From Qipengyuania xiapuensis (GTDB taxonomy: Bacteria; Pseudomonadota; Alphaproteobacteria; Sphingomonadales; Sphingomonadaceae): DNA of 64,000 bases. Where the stretch lies: NCBI RefSeq assembly GCF_019711395.1, contig NZ_JAIGNL010000001.1, positions 930,001 through 994,000 of the forward strand. The letters are read 5' to 3'. The notes beneath the pieces are model-generated. The model was given only the letters and a program-made list of their open reading frames with translations, was not told where the DNA came from and made no database searches. This document shows positions 17,320-26,653 of the stretch, piece by piece (the stretch's first letter is position 1; each line of letters opens with the position of its first letter). The translations under genes were made by a program, and so were the position numbers.

Positions 17320-18216
17320 CTAGTCGCGCCGCGCTTTCCTGACGACACCTTCCTGCGCGACGCTGGCGACCAGTTCGCCTGCGCGATTGAATATCCGTCC
17401 GCGATTGAAGCCGCGTCCGGCGCCCGACCAAGGGCTGTCGGTGGCGTAGAGCAGCCATTCGTCTGCGCGCGCGGGACGATGGAACCAGAGGGCATGGTCG
17501 AGGCTCGCCCCCTTCAACTCGCCCCGGGCCCAGCTGAGGCCGTGGGGCAGTGCGGAAGTGCCTAGGAGCGTGAAGTCGCTGGCGTAGGCAATGACCGCGC
17601 GGTGCAGTGCCGGATCGTCCGGCAGCGGCGCGGCGGCCTTGAACCAGCTGTGCGCACGCGGCGGCTTCTTGTCTGCATTCATCCAGTGGAGCTTGCCGCT
17701 GGTGCGCATTTCGATCGGGCGCGGACGGGTCATAAGCTTGCGCTGGACCTCCGAGACTTCGCCCATCTCTTCGAGGAATTTCTTGCGCATCTCCATGTCG
17801 GAGGGGAGGTCCTCGGGATCGGGGACTTCGGGCATCGGGCTGTCGTCGTGCTCGAGCCCCTCTTCCGGTTTCTGGAAACTGGCGGTGAGGTTGAGGATCG
17901 GAGTGCCCTCTTGCCGTGCGACGACGCGGCGGTTGGCAAAGCTGCGACCATCGAAATCGGCGGCAACCGAATAGTCTATATCGACGCCTTCGCGCCCGCC
18001 GCGCAGGAAATAGGCATGAAGCGAATGAGCCTCCATTCCCTCGGGCGCGCTGGCCTGCGCGGACTGGAGCGCCTGCGCGATGACCTGCCCGCCGAAGACG
18101 CGGCCGATGCCGCCGGGCTGCTGGTTGCCGGTATAGGCATTTTCGCCTGCGGGGGCGACGGTCAGCAGGCGGACGAGGCCTGCAACGAGCTGTTCGGGGG
18201 TCTTGCTGTCACTCAC
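17320..18216 (-). CDS. tesB: acyl-CoA thioesterase II
   Basis: Double-hotdog TesB-type thioesterase hydrolysing acyl-CoA to free acid and CoA. 298 aa, the normal length. Family stretches: R-V-F-G-G-Q-V-I-A-Q-A-L at about 39-50, S-L-H-A-Y-F-L-R-G-G at 65-74, the Y-A-S-D segment with D-F-x-L-L-G near 212-222, and S-L-D-H-A-L-W-F-H-R-P near 240-250. It lies 37 bp after the hppA terminator on the same strand, so it may need its own promoter or readthrough. Confidence 0.93.
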   Translation of the reverse strand: MSDSKTPEQLVAGLVRLLTVAPAGENAYTGNQQPGGIGRVFGGQVIAQALQSAQASAPEGMEAHSLHAYFLRGGREGVDIDYSVAADFDGRSFANRRVVARQEGTPILNLTASFQKPEEGLEHDDSPMPEVPDPEDLPSDMEMRKKFLEEMGEVSEVQRKLMTRPRPIEMRTSGKLHWMNADKKPPRAHSWFKAAAPLPDDPALHRAVIAYASDFTLLGTSALPHGLSWARGELKGASLDHALWFHRPARADEWLLYATDSPWSGAGRGFNRGRIFNRAGELVASVAQEGVVRKARRD

Positions 18217-18253
18217 GCTTCAGGCTGTGCGTGCGCTTTACGTGAGGGTCAAG

Positions 18254-18284
18254 AAAAAGGCGGCGACACCGAAGTGCCGCCGCC
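18254..18284 (-). terminator. Rho-independent terminator of hppA
   Basis: On the minus strand an 11-bp stem (one G-T wobble) closes a C(TTCG)G tetraloop and is followed by five T residues. It lies directly after the hppA stop and before tesB. Confidence 0.9.
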
Positions 18285-18309
18285 CTTTGAAGCGCTATGA
18301 TCGAAGTGA

Positions 18310-20409
18310 TCAGCCAGCCGCGAGAGCTGCAAGGAGCAGCAGCGCGACGATGTTGGTGATCTTGATCATCGGGTTCACGGCCGGTCCTGCGGTGTCCTTG
18401 TAAGGATCGCCCACGGTGTCGCCAGTGACGGCAGCCTTGTGGGCTTCCGAGCCCTTGCCGCCGTGGTTACCGTCTTCGATGTACTTCTTCGCATTGTCCC
18501 ATGCACCGCCACCAGCGGTCATCGAGAGTGCGACGAAGATACCGCCGATGATCACGCCGAGCAGCAGTGCACCCACGGCTGCAAAGCCTTCGGCCTGGCT
18601 GCCGGTAGCCCAGAGGATCGCGAAATAGACCACGATCGGGGCAAGCACCGGAAGCAGCGAAGGAACGATCATTTCCTTGATCGCGGCCTTGGTGACGAGG
18701 TCCACCGTCTTGGCATAGTTCGGCTTGCTGGTACCGGCCATGATGCCTGCATCGGCTGCGAACTGTTCGCGCACGTCGACGACCACGTCGCCGGCCGCAC
18801 GGCCCACGGCGGTCATGCCCATCGCACCGAAGAGGTACGGGAGCAGTGCGCCGAGCAGCAGGCCGACGATCACATACGGGTTCTCGAGGCTGAAGTTGAC
18901 TTCCGTATCGGGGAAGAATTCGGCCAGGTCTGCCGTGTAGGCAGCGAAGAGAACCAGTGCGCCGAGGCCTGCCGAACCGATGGCATAGCCCTTGGTCACG
19001 GCCTTAGTGGTGTTGCCCACAGCGTCGAGCAGGTCGGTCTTTTCACGAACGCTGTCGTCGAGACCGGCCATTTCGGCGATGCCGCCTGCGTTGTCCGTCA
19101 CCGGACCGTAAGCGTCGAGCGCCACGACCATGCCTGCCAGGGCCAGCATTGCGGTGGCTGCATAGGCGATGCCCATGAGGCCTGCGAGCTGGTAGGTGGC
19201 GATGATGCCGGCAACGATGACGATCGTCGGCAGCGCGGTCGATTCAAGGCTGATTGCGAGACCCTGGATCACATTGGTGCCGTGGCCCGTTTCCGAGCTC
19301 TTGGCGATCGAGCGGACCGGACGATAGTTCGTGCCGGTGTAGTACTCGGTGATCCAGATGATCAGGCCGGTGATCGCAAGACCGATCAGCGAGCAGTAGA
19401 ACAGCATGCGACCGCTGAACTCGGTGCCCGGGATGGTCGTGGTCATGCTGCCGAGCGCGTAGTCGGCGACGAACCAGATCAGCGGGATTGCGAGCACGGC
19501 CGAAACAAGGAAGCCCTTGTACATGGCGCCCATCACGTTCGTGCCGCCCTTGCCGAGCTTCACGAAGTAGGTGCCGATGATGCTGGTCACGATGCACGCG
19601 CCGCCGATCAGCAGCGGGAGCGTCATCATCGGCATCAGCAGGTCACCCAGCGCTTCGCCGAAGAGCAGCGCGGTGAGGACCATGGTTGCACCGACGGTCA
19701 CGACGTAGGTTTCGAACAGGTCGGCAGCCATGCCGGCACAGTCGCCCACGTTGTCGCCCACGTTGTCGGCGATCACGGCAGGGTTGCGCGGATCGTCTTC
19801 GGGGATGCCCGCTTCGACCTTGCCGACGAGGTCGGCGCCGACGTCTGCAGCCTTCGTGAAGATACCGCCGCCCAGACGCGCGAAGATCGAGATCAGCGAG
19901 GCACCGAAGGCGAGGCCGACGAGACCGTCGATCACTTCACGGCTGTTGGCAGCGTGTCCGGCGGGGCCGGTCAGGTACCAGAAGAAGACGGCGATCGCGA
20001 GGAGCGCGAGGCCTGCCACGAGCATGCCAGTGATGGCGCCTGCGCGGAACGCGAGGGTCAGGCCCTGCTGCAGTCCGCTCTGCGCGGCAGCAGCCGTACG
20101 CACGTTCGAGCGCACCGAGATGTTCATCCCGATGAAGCCGGCCACGCCTGAAAGGATCGCGCCGATGACGAAGCCGATGACCGGAATGATGCCGAGGAAT
20201 ACGCCGACCAGCACGGCGACGACGACGCCGACCATGCCGATAGTGGTGTATTGACGCTTCAGGTAGGCCTGCGCGCCTTCCTGGATGGCGCCGGCGATTT
20301 CCTGCATTTTCTCATTGCCCGCGCCCGAACTGAGCACCTGGCGGCTGGTGACGAAGCCGTAAATTACGGCAAGCAGTCCCAACCCTATGGATAGGATTAC
20401 AAGGTCCAC
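18310..20409 (-). CDS. hppA: membrane H+-translocating pyrophosphatase, K+-independent type
   Basis: Couples cytoplasmic pyrophosphate hydrolysis to proton export across the inner membrane. 699 aa with about 16 hydrophobic segments. Catalytic acidic motifs: [18 protein letters not shown] (about 180-197) and [13 protein letters not shown] (218-226 onward). The segment [10 protein letters not shown] near residue 465 has Lys where K+-dependent enzymes have Ala, the known marker of the K+-independent class. The start is GTG 20409 behind GGGAGGGGAG. A likely promoter lies at 20482-20509 and a strong terminator follows the gene. Confidence 0.96.
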   Translation of the reverse strand: MDLVILSIGLGLLAVIYGFVTSRQVLSSGAGNEKMQEIAGAIQEGAQAYLKRQYTTIGMVGVVVAVLVGVFLGIIPVIGFVIGAILSGVAGFIGMNISVRSNVRTAAAAQSGLQQGLTLAFRAGAITGMLVAGLALLAIAVFFWYLTGPAGHAANSREVIDGLVGLAFGASLISIFARLGGGIFTKAADVGADLVGKVEAGIPEDDPRNPAVIADNVGDNVGDCAGMAADLFETYVVTVGATMVLTALLFGEALGDLLMPMMTLPLLIGGACIVTSIIGTYFVKLGKGGTNVMGAMYKGFLVSAVLAIPLIWFVADYALGSMTTTIPGTEFSGRMLFYCSLIGLAITGLIIWITEYYTGTNYRPVRSIAKSSETGHGTNVIQGLAISLESTALPTIVIVAGIIATYQLAGLMGIAYAATAMLALAGMVVALDAYGPVTDNAGGIAEMAGLDDSVREKTDLLDAVGNTTKAVTKGYAIGSAGLGALVLFAAYTADLAEFFPDTEVNFSLENPYVIVGLLLGALLPYLFGAMGMTAVGRAAGDVVVDVREQFAADAGIMAGTSKPNYAKTVDLVTKAAIKEMIVPSLLPVLAPIVVYFAILWATGSQAEGFAAVGALLLGVIIGGIFVALSMTAGGGAWDNAKKYIEDGNHGGKGSEAHKAAVTGDTVGDPYKDTAGPAVNPMIKITNIVALLLLAALAAG

Positions 20410-20481
20410 GAAAAACTCCCCTCCCGTTTATATGTTTGATGCGCTCGGCATGGGAGATGCCGGGCGCATATGTGGCGGAGA

Positions 20482-20509
20482 GGTATAAAGGGCATGCATA
20501 CGCTTGCAA
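20482..20509 (-). promoter_or_regulatory. probable sigma-70-type promoter of hppA
   Basis: On the minus strand TTGCAA (20504-20509) is separated by 16 bp from TATACC (20482-20487), about 75 bp before the hppA GTG. The rest of 20410-20560 shows only the ribosome site and no gene. Confidence 0.5.
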
Positions 20510-20560
20510 GGGGTCAAAGACGCAAGAATCTGCGCTTATCGACGCCTCATTCGGCAGCAA

Positions 20561-21424
20561 TCAGTGCGTGTAGCCGATATCGCCTTCGGGCGGGCTGCCG
20601 TCGAGAAGCAGCGGCTCAGCGGCGGAAGCATCGACTTTGCCGATCCTCGTGAGGGGGAACCGCTCGCCAAGACCCTCCGGTCCGGTGCACAGCAGTACAT
20701 AGTCATCGCCCCAGCGCATGGCGTCTTCGAGCCGGCCTTCCGGTGCGAGCGGCAGGACCAAATTCCGATCGAGCGACAGCGTCACATTGCTTGCACCCGC
20801 GATACGCGAGGCATCGAGGAGCAGGCCGTCGGAAACGTCCATCATCGCGGAAACATGCGGGGCGAGGTCCTGTCCGAGGCGGAGTTGCGGGACCGGCCTG
20901 CGATAGTGCGTGTCGTCGGCCTCGGTATCGTCGCGCAGGGCCTCGTAACCGAGCATCGCCCTGCCGATCGGGCCGCCAAGATAGACCGCATCTCCCGGTT
21001 TGGCGCCGCTGCGCGCAGGTACGGGATCGTGCGATGCGCGGCCGATTGCGGTGCAACCCCAGCTACGCGGGCCATCGCCGCGAACGGTGTCCCCGCCCAG
21101 CAACGCAACTCCAAACTCGCCGAGCACCTCTTCGAGGCCCTTCACGAAGCGGTGATCATCGGTCCCGAGCATGTGCGAGATGAGCACGCCGATCGGCTTG
21201 GCGCCTTTCGCAGCGAGGTCGGACAGGTTCACCGCGACGAGTTTCCACGCGATGTCAGCCGGGTCCTGTCCCTCGAGGACATGGACGCCCTCGATCATAG
21301 TGTCGTGGGTCAGGACGAGCTTGTCGCCGCCGAAATCGAGGACGGCGGCATCGTCATCCAAGCCGCGCGCGGCGGGATCACTGGCCAGCGCGCGCAACGC
21401 CGCAATGAAATCGCGCTCGTTCAG
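20561..21424 (-). CDS. thiL: thiamine-monophosphate kinase, probable CTG start
   Basis: Phosphorylates thiamine monophosphate to thiamine diphosphate, the last step of the pathway. Conserved D-D-A-A-V-L near the N-terminus, G-A-K-P-x-G-V-L-I-S-H, G-G-D-T-V-R-G-D-G and D-V-S-D-G-L-L-L-D (Mg-ATP-binding Asp residues) identify it. The first ATG/GTG/TTG in frame is TTG 21397. However, the conserved leader N-E-R-D-F-I-A-A-L lies upstream of it, and the only start-like codon there is CTG 21424, which forms CTGA with the nusB stop, the pattern of a coupled start. From CTG the protein is 287 aa, closer to the usual length of about 300 or more. It is last in hisG-hisD-nusB-thiL. Confidence 0.92.
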   Translation of the reverse strand: MNERDFIAALRALASDPAARGLDDDAAVLDFGGDKLVLTHDTMIEGVHVLEGQDPADIAWKLVAVNLSDLAAKGAKPIGVLISHMLGTDDHRFVKGLEEVLGEFGVALLGGDTVRGDGPRSWGCTAIGRASHDPVPARSGAKPGDAVYLGGPIGRAMLGYEALRDDTEADDTHYRRPVPQLRLGQDLAPHVSAMMDVSDGLLLDASRIAGASNVTLSLDRNLVLPLAPEGRLEDAMRWGDDYVLLCTGPEGLGERFPLTRIGKVDASAAEPLLLDGSPPEGDIGYTH

Positions 21425-21873
21425 CGCCCCGCCTCTTTGGCGACCGCATCGAGGATGCCGTTGACGAACTTCGCCTCGCGGTCGTCGAAGAAGGCCTTGG
21501 CGACGTCGACATATTCGCTGATGGCGGCGGCTTTCGGCACGTCGGCACGGGCAATGAGCTCGTAAGCGCCTGCGCGAAGGATCTGCAGCATGGTCTTGTC
21601 GAGACGGGCCAGCGTCCAGCCCGAGGCAAGGCGCGCGGTCAGGAGATCGTCGATCTCCTCGCGGCGGGCATCGACGCCCTTCACGACATCATCGAAGAAA
21701 TCGACGTCGGCCTCGGCGTATTCCTCTTCCTCGATCACCTGGCCGAGACGGTGCTGGTGGAATTCGTCGAGCAGGCGTGCGGTCGCGGTGCCTTCCATCT
21801 GCTGCTGGTAGAGTGCCTGCACGGCGCCGAGACGGGCGGCGCTACGGGCCTGGGTACGCGGGTTCTGGCTCAC
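21421..21873 (-). CDS. nusB: transcription antitermination factor NusB
   Basis: RNA-binding partner of NusE (S10) in rRNA antitermination. 150 aa, all-helical. Signatures: A-R-L-G-A-V-Q-A-L-Y-Q near residues 13-23, the L-D-K-T-M-L-Q-I-L-R-A-G-A-Y-E-L segment near 92-107, and K-F-V-N-G-I-L-D-A-V-A at the end. ATG 21873 overlaps the hisD stop (ATGA), and its own stop overlaps thiL. Confidence 0.96.
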   Translation of the reverse strand: MSQNPRTQARSAARLGAVQALYQQQMEGTATARLLDEFHQHRLGQVIEEEEYAEADVDFFDDVVKGVDARREEIDDLLTARLASGWTLARLDKTMLQILRAGAYELIARADVPKAAAISEYVDVAKAFFDDREAKFVNGILDAVAKEAGR

Positions 21874-23159
21874 GAAAGCCTCCTGGAAATCGAAAGGGCG
21901 TGCGCCGGGAGGCCCTCGGCCTCGGCGAGGCGCACGGCGGCAGGCCCGATGGCCTTGAGTGCATCGTCGGATGCACCGATGAAGCTGGTGCGCTTCATGA
22001 AGTCGAGCACCGAAAGGCCGCTTGCAAAGCGCGCGCGTCGGCCGGTGGGTAGGACGTGGTTGGGACCAGCAATATAGTCGCCGACGGCTTCGGGCGTCAT
22101 CCGGCCCAGGAATACGCTGCCCGCATGCCGCAGCTTGGCGAAGATTGCCTCGGGGTCGGCGGTCGCGATCTCGACGTGTTCAGCAGCGAGACGGTCCGAA
22201 AGGGCGGGAGCTTCGTCGAGGCTGTCGACGATCACGATCAGCCCGTGGTCGTCCCAGCTGGCCTTGGCGGTCTTGGCCGTCGGCAGCTTGAGGAATTCGA
22301 GATCGATCGCGTCCTCGACCTGCGCGGCGAAACCGGCATCGTCGGTGATCAGGATCGACTGGCTCGTCGGATCGTGCTCGGCCTGGCTGAGCAGGTCGGC
22401 AGCAATCCATTCCGAATTGTTGTCCTTGTCGGCAATGACGAGGATCTCGCTGGGTCCGGCCACCATGTCGATGCCGACGACGCCATAGAGCTGGCGCTTG
22501 GCCTCTGCGACCCAGGCATTGCCAGGACCCGTCACGACATCGACGCGCTTGATGCGTTCGGTGCCATAGGCGAGCGCGGCGATCGCCTGCGCCCCGCCGA
22601 CACGCCAGATCTCGTCCACGCTCGCGACATGCGCTGCGGCGAGCACGAGGTCGTTGGCTTCGCCGCCGGGTGTCGGGGTCGTGACCACGAGGCGCTCAAC
22701 GCCTGCAACCTTTGCCGGGATCGCGTTCATAAGCAGCGAGGAAGGATAGGCCGCACGGCCGCCGGGCACATAGAGGCCTGCCGCCTCGACCGCGCTCCAG
22801 CGGGCACCGAGGCGCATGCCGATTTCGTCGGTATAATCGCGGTCCTGCGGAAGCTGGCCCTCGTGATAGGCGCGGATACGGGCAGCTGCTGTCTCGAGCG
22901 CCTCGCGCAGTTCGGTATCGAGGCGATCATAGGCCGCCTTGCAGGCTTCCTTCGAGATGCCCCAGTCCTCGTCGGAGGAGAGGTTGTGCTGATCGAAGCG
23001 CGTGGTGAACTCCACCAGCGCCTTGTCACCGCGCTCGCGCACTTCGTTGAGGATGGTGGCGACATCGCGTCCGACCTGAGCATCGCTTTCGCGGCGGTCG
23101 CGCACGATACGGGCGAACTTCGATTCGAAATCGGCGTCGCTGGTTCGCAGCTTCAGCAT
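21870..23159 (-). CDS. hisD: histidinol dehydrogenase
   Basis: Zn-dependent, NAD-linked oxidation of L-histidinol to L-histidine in two steps. 429 aa from ATG 23159. Family stretches: Y-V-P-G-G-R-A-A-Y-P-S-S-L-L-M-N near 118-133, the V-T-G-P-G-N-A-W-V-A-E-A-K segment, D-M-V-A-G-P-S-E-I-L-V-I-A-D, A-E-H-D-P-T-S-Q-S-I, and the C-terminal G-P-N-H-V-L-P-T-G. A longer open frame upstream (to 23975) is an artefact of high GC. ATG overlaps the hisG stop by 1 nt (TGATG). Confidence 0.96.
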   Translation of the reverse strand: MLKLRTSDADFESKFARIVRDRRESDAQVGRDVATILNEVRERGDKALVEFTTRFDQHNLSSDEDWGISKEACKAAYDRLDTELREALETAAARIRAYHEGQLPQDRDYTDEIGMRLGARWSAVEAAGLYVPGGRAAYPSSLLMNAIPAKVAGVERLVVTTPTPGGEANDLVLAAAHVASVDEIWRVGGAQAIAALAYGTERIKRVDVVTGPGNAWVAEAKRQLYGVVGIDMVAGPSEILVIADKDNNSEWIAADLLSQAEHDPTSQSILITDDAGFAAQVEDAIDLEFLKLPTAKTAKASWDDHGLIVIVDSLDEAPALSDRLAAEHVEIATADPEAIFAKLRHAGSVFLGRMTPEAVGDYIAGPNHVLPTGRRARFASGLSVLDFMKRTSFIGASDDALKAIGPAAVRLAEAEGLPAHALSISRRLS

Positions 23160-23812
23160 CAGGCGGCGCTCCGCTTTTCGCTGTCGGCGCGGAAGGCCTC
23201 GACCAGCGCTGCGACGCGCGGATCGGTCTTCAGCGCGGCGCGGTTCACGATCAGCCGGGCGGTAATGTCGAGGATATGGCTCGTCTCGACGAGGCCGTTC
23301 TCCTTGAGCGTACGACCGCTCGAAACAAGGTCGACGATCCTGCCCGCGAGCCCGAGTTCGGGCGCGATTTCCATCGCCCCGTTGAGCTTCACGCACTCGG
23401 CCTGAATGCCCTGCCGCTCGAAGTGGCGGCGGGTGAGGTTCGGATATTTGGTCGCAACGCGCAGGTGGCTTGCGCCATTGGTGGTCTTTGCGCCCGCCGG
23501 CTCGGCGACGGCAAGGTGGCAGTGACCGATGTCCAGATCGACCGGTGCGTAAAGGTCGGCGTAGTCGAATTCCTCGATCACGTCCGATCCCACGATGCCG
23601 AGCTGTGCGGCACCGTGCGCCACGAAGGTGGCAACGTCGAAGGCGCGCACGCGGATGAGGCGCATGTCGTCGCGCGTCGTGCCGAAGGTCAACGAGCGGT
23701 TCGCCTTGTCGTGAAACGCATCTTCCGGCACGACGCCGGCACGCGCCATCACGGGCAACGCTTCCTCGAGGATGCGGCCCTTCGGGATGGCAAAGGTCAG
23801 GCAATCGGTCAT
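23159..23812 (-). CDS. hisG: ATP phosphoribosyltransferase, short catalytic form
   Basis: First step of histidine synthesis: ATP plus PRPP to phosphoribosyl-ATP. 217 aa, the short HisG type that lacks the C-terminal regulatory ACT-like domain and normally works with HisZ; hisZ is not in this window. N-terminus A-I-P-K-G-R-I, PRPP-loop region [28 protein letters not shown] segments with D then S-S-G-R-T-L near 164-169. First gene of hisG-hisD-nusB-thiL; divergent from the DUF2332 gene with 42 bp between. Confidence 0.95.
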   Translation of the reverse strand: MTDCLTFAIPKGRILEEALPVMARAGVVPEDAFHDKANRSLTFGTTRDDMRLIRVRAFDVATFVAHGAAQLGIVGSDVIEEFDYADLYAPVDLDIGHCHLAVAEPAGAKTTNGASHLRVATKYPNLTRRHFERQGIQAECVKLNGAMEIAPELGLAGRIVDLVSSGRTLKENGLVETSHILDITARLIVNRAALKTDPRVAALVEAFRADSEKRSAA

Positions 23813-23854
23813 GGCGTGCGCAGATAGGGATACGCGCGGGAAAGGGCAACGGAT

Positions 23855-24922
23855 ATGGCAGCAGGCGCGGTGATGGATATCGTTTCAGTCCCGGAAGCCA
23901 TCGAATGGCAGGCGCGTCATGCGGAAAATGCGGGGGCGCGGGGGACCGCCCAGGTCGTTCGCGGCCTGCTGGCACTGGAGGACAGCGAGGCTGCCACGGC
24001 GCGCAGGATTTTCAACTGGCAGGGCCTGTCCCTGCGCGATGCCATGCCTCTGCGGATTGCCGGTGGCATCCATAACCTGCTGCTGACGGGTGAGGAGCCG
24101 CGCCTCGAGGACGTCTACGCGGGCCGCATGCCGGCGCAGGATGACGTCGACGCGCTGATCCGCGAGCTCATTGAGACACACGATGCACGGCTCATGCCGT
24201 GGCTCGACGGACCGCCGCAAACGAACGAGGCGGGACGTTCGGCCAATTTCGCGGCCGCCCTGCTATGGCTGGCAGACGGACGAACTACCGCGCAGTTCGA
24301 GTTTCTCGAAATCGGTGCCAGCGCGGGAATCAACACGATGATGGGCCGCTATCACTACGACCTCGGCGGCGTGACCACGGGGCCGGGCACCAGCAGGATG
24401 CAGATCGCACCGGAATGGCGAGGCTCCCCGCCTCCTGCCAGCGATATCGGTTTCGTCGATGCGCGGGGGAGCGACATCGCGCCTGTCGACCTGACCGATG
24501 AATCGCAGGCGCTACGACTCAAGAGCTACGTCTGGCCTGAAGCGACGGGCCGCATGGCGCGCATCGACGCTGCAATCGAGCTGGCGCAGCGCATGCCGCC
24601 TGAAATCGAGCGGATGGATGCTGCCGACTGGGTGGAGCAGGAGCTCGCTCGCGAGCAGGAAGACGGTGTCACCCGCGTGCTCGCGCATTCGATCATGTGG
24701 CAATACCTGCCCGATGCCACGCAGGAACGGATCGAGGCGGCGATGCAGGCGGCAGGCTCTGCCGCGACGAAGGAACGGCCCTTCGCGCACCTTTCGCTGG
24801 AGACCAATCGCGAGACCTTTGCCCACGAATTGAAGGTGCGCTTCTGGCCAGGCGGGGAAGAGACAGCGCACCTCGCCAATGCGCATCCGCACGGCGCGTG
24901 GATGGAGTGGCTCGGAGCCTAG
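23855..24922 (+). CDS. DUF2332 family protein
   Basis: 355-aa cytoplasmic protein of unknown function. It matches the DUF2332 pattern: an N-terminal helical part, an [10 protein letters not shown] segment near residues 150-159 (the Gly-rich loop of a methyltransferase-like fold), D-A-R-G-S-D near 201-206, and a C-terminal [16 protein letters not shown] 23855 has a purine-rich AAAGGG upstream; ATG 23873 is an alternative. The SAM-methyltransferase-like reading is inference. Confidence 0.8.
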   Translation: MAAGAVMDIVSVPEAIEWQARHAENAGARGTAQVVRGLLALEDSEAATARRIFNWQGLSLRDAMPLRIAGGIHNLLLTGEEPRLEDVYAGRMPAQDDVDALIRELIETHDARLMPWLDGPPQTNEAGRSANFAAALLWLADGRTTAQFEFLEIGASAGINTMMGRYHYDLGGVTTGPGTSRMQIAPEWRGSPPPASDIGFVDARGSDIAPVDLTDESQALRLKSYVWPEATGRMARIDAAIELAQRMPPEIERMDAADWVEQELAREQEDGVTRVLAHSIMWQYLPDATQERIEAAMQAAGSAATKERPFAHLSLETNRETFAHELKVRFWPGGEETAHLANAHPHGAWMEWLGA

Positions 24923-25815
24923 CCGGTTTTCGCGAAGAAGGCGTCCATCGCCGCATTCACGGCCTCGGGCGCTTCCCAAGGCACGAAGTGCCCGCAATCG
25001 GGCACCTCGACGAGCGTGAGATCCTTCACGTGCTGGTCCAGTTCGGCCGTGTTCTCCGGGGGCAGGGCGAGGTCGTCCTGTGCCCAGATGACCAGCGTTG
25101 GAATGGTCAGTGGCGGGAATGGCGCGGGCGCCCAGCCATCGGGCACTTCGAAGGGCGCATCCATCGACGGGATGTCGATCGGGCTTGCGCGATACCAGTT
25201 GAGCATGGCGAAGGCGGCATCGCGGTCCTGCCAGTCCTCGAGTAGCTGCTCGCGCTCCTCTGGCTCCATCTTGTCCGGCGCGTCCCAGCGGATTTCCTGC
25301 GCGAGGATGCCGTAGAGACCCTGTTCGCGGACCAGCGCGTCGTTTGCAGGGTCGCGAAAGCCGCGCATGTACTGGCTCGCCTCGCGCTGGACGGGCGAGG
25401 TATAGAGCAGCTTCTGGAAGACCGCATGGTGCGGGGCATTCGCGACGATGGCGCGGGGAACGCGGCCCATCTGTTCGCCTGCCATCGCCACGCCCCAGGC
25501 GATCGCGCCGCCCCAGTCGTGCCCCGCGACAGTGAAGTCCTTCACCCCCAGCGCGTCGGCCAGGAGGAAGATGTCGCCGACAAGCTTGTCTGGCGTGTAA
25601 TTGTCGACCCCCTCGGGCTTGGAAGAGCCGCGATAACCGCGCTGGTCGGGCGCGATGCAGCGGAAGCGATCGCTGAAATGCGCGATCTGGTGGCGCCATG
25701 TGCGGTGGCTTTCGGGAAAGCCGTGGAGGAAAATGATGGCGGGCGCATCCTTTGGCCCCACATCGACGGTGTCGAGTTCGATCCCGTTGGCGAGCGTGAC
25801 GCGCTTCTGTTCCAT
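24919..25815 (-). CDS. alpha/beta hydrolase, epoxide hydrolase-like
   Basis: 298-aa hydrolase. Oxyanion motif H-G-F-P-E-S at 31-36, nucleophile G-H-D-W-G-G with Asp100 (Asp nucleophile as in epoxide hydrolases and haloalkane dehalogenases), acid Asp in W-A-Q-D-D and base His in C-G-H-F-V-P-W near the end. ATG 25815 overlaps the SDR stop (TGATG), so it belongs to the bolA-pirin-SDR-hydrolase unit. The substrate is unknown. It ends tail-to-tail with the DUF2332 gene (4 bp overlap). A second, related enzyme lies at 46841. Confidence 0.88.
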   Translation of the reverse strand: MEQKRVTLANGIELDTVDVGPKDAPAIIFLHGFPESHRTWRHQIAHFSDRFRCIAPDQRGYRGSSKPEGVDNYTPDKLVGDIFLLADALGVKDFTVAGHDWGGAIAWGVAMAGEQMGRVPRAIVANAPHHAVFQKLLYTSPVQREASQYMRGFRDPANDALVREQGLYGILAQEIRWDAPDKMEPEEREQLLEDWQDRDAAFAMLNWYRASPIDIPSMDAPFEVPDGWAPAPFPPLTIPTLVIWAQDDLALPPENTAELDQHVKDLTLVEVPDCGHFVPWEAPEAVNAAMDAFFAKTG

Positions 25816-26630
25816 CAGTCCTCCGCCTGCATTTTCTCCATGTAACCCGCCGCGACCATGCCCGCGACCTGGTCGAACAGCTGGTCGGGCGTGCGGCGCA
25901 TCTCGCCCATCGCCTCTTCCATGCCGTCGGCCACGATGATCTCGCGCTGGTTGGCCTCGACCGCGTCGAGGATGCGCTTGGCAGCTTCGCCCGGCGGAAT
26001 ACCGTTGTCGATCACCTTGTCGCTGCGGCCGCGCTCCGAACCATCGCCGGTGAGGGCATTGCGGCTGACATTGGTGGCGACCGAGCCGGGGCAGATCACG
26101 TGCACGTCGATCCCGCTCTGCGAAAGCTCGCCCCGAAGTGCATCGGCATAGCCGATCAGCCCGTGCTTCGCCGCGCAATAGGCGGTGCGCATCGGCACGC
26201 CGACCTTGCCAGCGATCGATGAGATGAAGAGCAGTTTCCCGCTACCGCGCGCGGTCATGTGCGGGAGCAGTGCCTGCGTCGCCGCGATCTGTGCGGTGAG
26301 GTCCACGTCGATGATGTCGCGATAGACCTGCATCGCCGTGTCGACCGCGGGGCTGCGCTGCGAGATGCCGGCATTGGCGACAAAGATGTCGACGCCGTCC
26401 TTCCAACTCGTCGCTTCCTCCGTCGCCGCCTGCATTGCGTCTTCGTCACGCACGTCGAAGGGGAGGGTCTTGGTTTCGGTTTCGAGCCGGTTGGCGACTG
26501 CGCTCAACCGTCCTTCGTCGCGGCCGGAGAGGATAAGGTTCGCTCCGCGGCTTGCCCATTCCTGTGCGAGCGCCTCGCCGATGCCGGAGGAAGCCCCGGT
26601 GATCCATGCGGTCTTGCCTTCGAAACTCAT
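25815..26630 (-). CDS. short-chain dehydrogenase/reductase
   Basis: NAD(P)-dependent SDR of 271 aa. Cofactor motif T-G-A-S-S-G-I-G at 10-17, N-A-G near 86-88, Ser in the F-I-S-S-I-A segment, and the catalytic Y-x-x-x-K in A-Y-C-A-A-K-H-G near 155-162. The Arg after strand 2 suggests NADP(H), which is inference. It is coupled to the downstream hydrolase; the substrate cannot be told. Confidence 0.92.
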   Translation of the reverse strand: MSFEGKTAWITGASSGIGEALAQEWASRGANLILSGRDEGRLSAVANRLETETKTLPFDVRDEDAMQAATEEATSWKDGVDIFVANAGISQRSPAVDTAMQVYRDIIDVDLTAQIAATQALLPHMTARGSGKLLFISSIAGKVGVPMRTAYCAAKHGLIGYADALRGELSQSGIDVHVICPGSVATNVSRNALTGDGSERGRSDKVIDNGIPPGEAAKRILDAVEANQREIIVADGMEEAMGEMRRTPDQLFDQVAGMVAAGYMEKMQAED

Positions 26631-26653
26631 TGTCCCTCCAATTCTCTATGTCG

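Noticed and set aside
18439..20151. 570-codon open frame on the plus strand opposite hppA
   Set aside because: Shadow of hppA: His/Asp/Arg-rich with no domains, fully antisense to a certain gene; produced by high GC and few stop codons.
21870..23975. 701-codon frame as an N-terminally extended HisD
   Set aside because: The extension is an out-of-frame reading of hisG; HisD starts normally at 23159.
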